This document shows, one piece after another, positions 61,487 to 64,000 of a DNA stretch of 64,000 nucleotides. Each line of letters opens with the position of its first letter. Within the stretch, counting starts at the first letter, position 1. A program made the translations under genes and the position numbers. The notes under the pieces were generated by a model, which was not told where the DNA came from, did no database searches, and was given only the letters and a program-made list of their open reading frames with translations. Source of the DNA: Tissierella sp. MB52-C2 (lineage in GTDB: Bacteria; Bacillota; Clostridia; Tissierellales; Tissierellaceae); contig NZ_CP133261.1 of the NCBI RefSeq assembly GCF_030931715.1, positions 1,116,001 through 1,180,000 of the forward strand. Direction: 5' to 3'.

Positions 61487-62626
61487 ATGCAAAAAATAAG
61501 ATTTGGAACAACGTTATATATTGGTGAAGAAAGTCTGAAAAGATTATCAGATTTTAAGAATGAAAAGATTTTGATAGTAACAGATTCTTTTATTGCTTCA
61601 TCAGATTTACTTTCACGCATTAGAAGTTATATTGATAGCAGCACAGAAATAATGGTATTTTCTGAAGTTATTCCAGATCCCCCAATTGATAACATTGTTG
61701 CTGGGTTAGAATATAGTAAGGATTTTCCAGCCACCATTTTATTAGCAATAGGTGGTGGCTCTGCCATAGATGCAGCAAAAGCTATGTTTTATTTTGGTAA
61801 ATTGACTGAGAGATTTAATGAGATACGATTTGTTGCTATTCCTACAACAAGTGGAACAGGCTCAGAGGTTACAGATTTCTCGATTATCACCGATGATGAA
61901 AAGGGAACAAAATATCCATTGATTACGGATGAAATATTGCCGGATGAAGCTATTTTAGATTCTGGTCTTGTTGCAGGTTTACCACCTAGGCAAACTGCTG
62001 ACACGGGTATAGATGTTCTTACTCACGCTATAGAAGCTTATGTTTCCACTAGTGCCAATGATATCTCTGATGCTTTAAGTGAAAAAGCTATACGCTATGT
62101 ATTCACTTATTTAGATAGGGCTTATAAAGATGGAAATGATAAAGAAGCACGTGAAAAAATGCATATGGCATCAACAATGGCTGGAATGGCCTTTAACATA
62201 GCTTCACTAGGGTTAAACCATGGCATAGCACATGCAGCAGGAGCACGTTGGCATATTCCACACGGAAGAATAAATGGTATTTTATTACCAAATGTTATTC
62301 GCTATAATGCGGGGGTTATCAAAGGAAATTATACTAAGAATACTACCCCTGCTGCAAATCGATATGCAGAAATCGCTAGATTCTTAGGATTAAATGCTGG
62401 AAACGCACAAATGGGTGTACGAAGTTTAGTAAATGCAATCCTTGCACTTGAAAAGAGACTTTCCATTCCAAAGAGTCTTTCTGAATGGGGAGTTAGTAAG
62501 GAACAATTTGAATCAGATAAAAATGTAATAGCAGAAGCTGCTCTCGCAGATCGTTGTACAGCAACAAACCCTATTGCCCCAACTAGAGAAGATGTAATTA
62601 GTATTCTAGGGAAATCATTTATATAA
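61487..62626 (+). CDS. eutG: Iron-containing alcohol dehydrogenase, EutG/PduQ-like
   Basis: 379 residues, GGAAAGGAG upstream. GGGSAIDAAKAM and IPTTSGTGSEVTDFS are the NAD-binding and cofactor parts of the Fe-ADH family. DTGIDVLTHAIEAYVSTSAN and GLNHGIAHAAG hold the metal-site Asp and His. It reduces acetaldehyde to ethanol within the microcompartment, recycling NADH. Some of its neighbours in Pdu systems (PduQ) are of the same family, so the exact name depends on context; here it is eut. Confidence 0.9.
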   Translation: MQKIRFGTTLYIGEESLKRLSDFKNEKILIVTDSFIASSDLLSRIRSYIDSSTEIMVFSEVIPDPPIDNIVAGLEYSKDFPATILLAIGGGSAIDAAKAMFYFGKLTERFNEIRFVAIPTTSGTGSEVTDFSIITDDEKGTKYPLITDEILPDEAILDSGLVAGLPPRQTADTGIDVLTHAIEAYVSTSANDISDALSEKAIRYVFTYLDRAYKDGNDKEAREKMHMASTMAGMAFNIASLGLNHGIAHAAGARWHIPHGRINGILLPNVIRYNAGVIKGNYTKNTTPAANRYAEIARFLGLNAGNAQMGVRSLVNAILALEKRLSIPKSLSEWGVSKEQFESDKNVIAEAALADRCTATNPIAPTREDVISILGKSFI

Positions 62627-62650
62627 ATTTTGATTAAATGAGGTGATTAT

Positions 62651-62995
62651 TTGGAGGGAAATGAAAGAATTATACAGGAATATGTTCCTGGTAAACAAAT
62701 CACTGTTGCACATGTTATTGCAAAGGCTGATTCAGAAATATATCAGAAGATGGGGATAGTACAATCTGGAAATGAAGCAGTGGGCATTTTAACCATAACA
62801 CCAAGTGAAGCATCAATTATCGCTGTTGATATAGCAACAAAAGCTGCTGAAATAGAAATTGGTTTTGTTGATAGATTTTCAGGTGCAGTGGTCATAATAG
62901 GGGATGTTTCCTCAGTTAAGATTGCTTTAGAAAATATTTTAGAAACTATGGAAAGTCTTTTAAATTTTACAGTTGTACCTTTATCTAGCACTTAA
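62651..62995 (+). CDS. eutS: Microcompartment shell protein, EutS-like 2
   Basis: 114 residues from a TTG with AGGTGA upstream. [40 protein letters not shown] and [20 protein letters not shown] are close to the first EutS-like protein. The two paralogues in the same operon could form mixed or specialised shell tiles. The ANTAR RNA follows. Confidence 0.9.
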   Translation: MEGNERIIQEYVPGKQITVAHVIAKADSEIYQKMGIVQSGNEAVGILTITPSEASIIAVDIATKAAEIEIGFVDRFSGAVVIIGDVSSVKIALENILETMESLLNFTVVPLSST

Positions 62996-63019
62996 ATTAC
63001 ATTTAAAAATTAATATATA

Positions 63020-63104
63020 AACTATGACAACGGGGTCATAGATAAAAGCAAAGGTGCTTAATAAGGGGACAATTATAGACCTTTTATTAAGCGTTTATTT
63101 TTTG
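63020..63104 (+). promoter_or_regulatory. ANTAR-type antitermination RNA before eutA
   Basis: P1 is CTATGAC-AACGGG-GTCATAG (63022-63041) and P2 is AAGC-AAAGGT-GCTT (63046-63059). Both have hexanucleotide loops with A at position 1 and G at position 4, the consensus of ANTAR-protein targets. A terminator overlaps P2: GCTTAATAA (63056-63064) pairs with TTATTAAGC (63084-63092), followed by TTTATTTTTTG. Binding of a phosphorylated EutV-like protein to P1/P2 should block terminator formation. The regulator genes are not in the window. Confidence 0.9.
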
Positions 63105-63147
63105 AAAAAATTCAAAATATTCAACATGTTTAAAGGGAGTAGATAAG

Positions 63148-64000
63148 ATGTCAGAAACTTTATTAAGCGTTGGTATTGATATTGGAACATCAACAACACA
63201 ATTAATTTTATCAGAACTTTCAATTGAAAATATGGCATCAGTTTTTACAATTCCAAGGGTTTCCATTACGGATAAAAAGGTGATATTTAAAAGTGATATT
63301 ATCTTTACTCCTATATTAGAAAACAATCTAATAGATTCTGATGGGATAAAGGCATTTGTAGAGCAGCAATACAAAAGAGCAGGTATTACAAAATCAGATA
63401 TTCAGACTGGGGCAGTAATTATAACTGGGGAAACAGTTCGAAAGGAAAATGCCCAGACAGTTGCTAAAGCTTTAAGTGGCTTTGCTGGAGATTTTGTTGT
63501 GGCAACAGCTGGCCCTGATTTAGAGAGTATTATTGCCGGAAAAGGAGCGGGCACTTGTTCCTATTCTGAAAAACAACATACAACGGCGGTAAACCTTGAT
63601 ATTGGAGGCGGGACAACAAATCTAGCAGTATTTAACGATGGGGATATTGAGGATACGGCTTGCTTTGATATTGGGGGTCGCCTGATAAAGGCGGATACCA
63701 ATGAAATTATTAGTTATATTTCCCCAAAAGTAAAGGAAATCATCAAAAGAGAAGCTTTAGATATTCATATAAATGAGAAGATAAATCTTAAGGAATTAGA
63801 TAAACTTTTAGATATATTTGTACAGGTACTGGAAAACAGCATTGGATTAGGTAAAAAGAGTCCTTATTTTGACTTGCTGATAACCAACAAACCATTGAAG
63901 ACAAAGCTGCAGATTAAATGTATTTCATTTTCAGGTGGTGTAGCAGATGGTATTACAAAAGAAAGTTTACAAAATCCCTTTGCATATGGTGATATTGGAC
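63148..64000 (+). CDS. eutA: EutA, ethanolamine ammonia-lyase reactivase (partial)
   Basis: The 284 residues up to the window edge start with AAGGGAG before the ATG. LSVGIDIGTSTTQLILSEL is the nucleotide-binding phosphate-1 motif, and LDIGGGTTNLAVFNDGDIED the phosphate-2 motif of the actin/Hsp70-like fold. Full-length EutA is about 470 residues, so the rest continues past 64000. It removes damaged cobalamin from the lyase. It is preceded by the ANTAR RNA. Confidence 0.92.
   Translation, partial: MSETLLSVGIDIGTSTTQLILSELSIENMASVFTIPRVSITDKKVIFKSDIIFTPILENNLIDSDGIKAFVEQQYKRAGITKSDIQTGAVIITGETVRKENAQTVAKALSGFAGDFVVATAGPDLESIIAGKGAGTCSYSEKQHTTAVNLDIGGGTTNLAVFNDGDIEDTACFDIGGRLIKADTNEIISYISPKVKEIIKREALDIHINEKINLKELDKLLDIFVQVLENSIGLGKKSPYFDLLITNKPLKTKLQIKCISFSGGVADGITKESLQNPFAYGDIG

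Noticed and set aside
1-64000. CRISPR arrays, rRNA and tRNA genes
   Set aside because: No regularly spaced direct repeats, no rRNA-like stretches and no tRNA cloverleaf with a TTCGA-type loop were found by reading.

Overview
The window is AT-rich, with strong AGGAGG-type ribosome sites, frequent TTG starts and gene families typical of anaerobic low-GC Firmicutes. The most likely source is a member of the Clostridia (Clostridium or Tissierella-like); the genus cannot be read from this sequence. Apart from the last 4 kb it looks like an accessory region. It holds many broken genes, insertion-sequence pieces, a large serine recombinase remnant and repeated remnants of an integration target.

Layout. 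0-8.5 kb: the deleted end of a 23S rRNA uracil methyltransferase gene (rlmD/rumA type), an AraC/GyrI-like regulator pair, a serine recombinase tail, a truncated 2'-5' RNA ligase, a GNAT enzyme with a Doc toxin scrap, a TetR plus PaaK-like ligase operon with two operators, and an HNH-like protein next to an IS3-family element. Short remnants that read like the C-terminus of the methyltransferase recur at 2.6, 5.3, 7.7, 31.8 and 42.9 kb, as if successive elements had inserted at the same kind of site and decayed.

9.9-30.5 kb is a peptide natural-product island. It contains (i) a class II lanthipeptide system: LanM, a membrane histidine kinase, a LuxR-type response regulator and a salivaricin A-like precursor, with a second precursor copy broken by a stop codon at 10 kb; (ii) an apparently different RiPP locus: three radical SAM/SPASM proteins, a cytoplasmic subtilisin-like protease, two paralogous small precursors ending in PWITDA[W/N], and a MacB-like ABC transporter; (iii) remnants of further peptide systems and of a sugar ABC transporter. 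One promoter motif, ACAAAAGTTAGCTG followed at a fixed 21 bp by a -10 box, precedes both lanthipeptide precursors, lanM and the first radical SAM gene. This suggests that one two-component system controls both peptide systems.

30.6-59.7 kb is a mosaic: an FRG-domain protein, a TetR/MMPL/ferredoxin operon, a nitroreductase split by a local inversion next to an HxlR regulator, a four-helix copper-storage protein, iron-export ABC genes (fetAB type) with a PadR regulator, a chromate transporter, a defective IS3 copy, an ECF sigma/DUF4179 pair, small hypothetical proteins, a TetR/ABC exporter operon, and a pair of related membrane proteins with a Cache-domain protein.

60-64 kb is an ethanolamine-utilisation microcompartment operon (eutS-like, eutP, a PduO-type adenosyltransferase, eutG, a second eutS-like gene, eutA running off the end). 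It has a clear ANTAR-type antitermination RNA before eutA.
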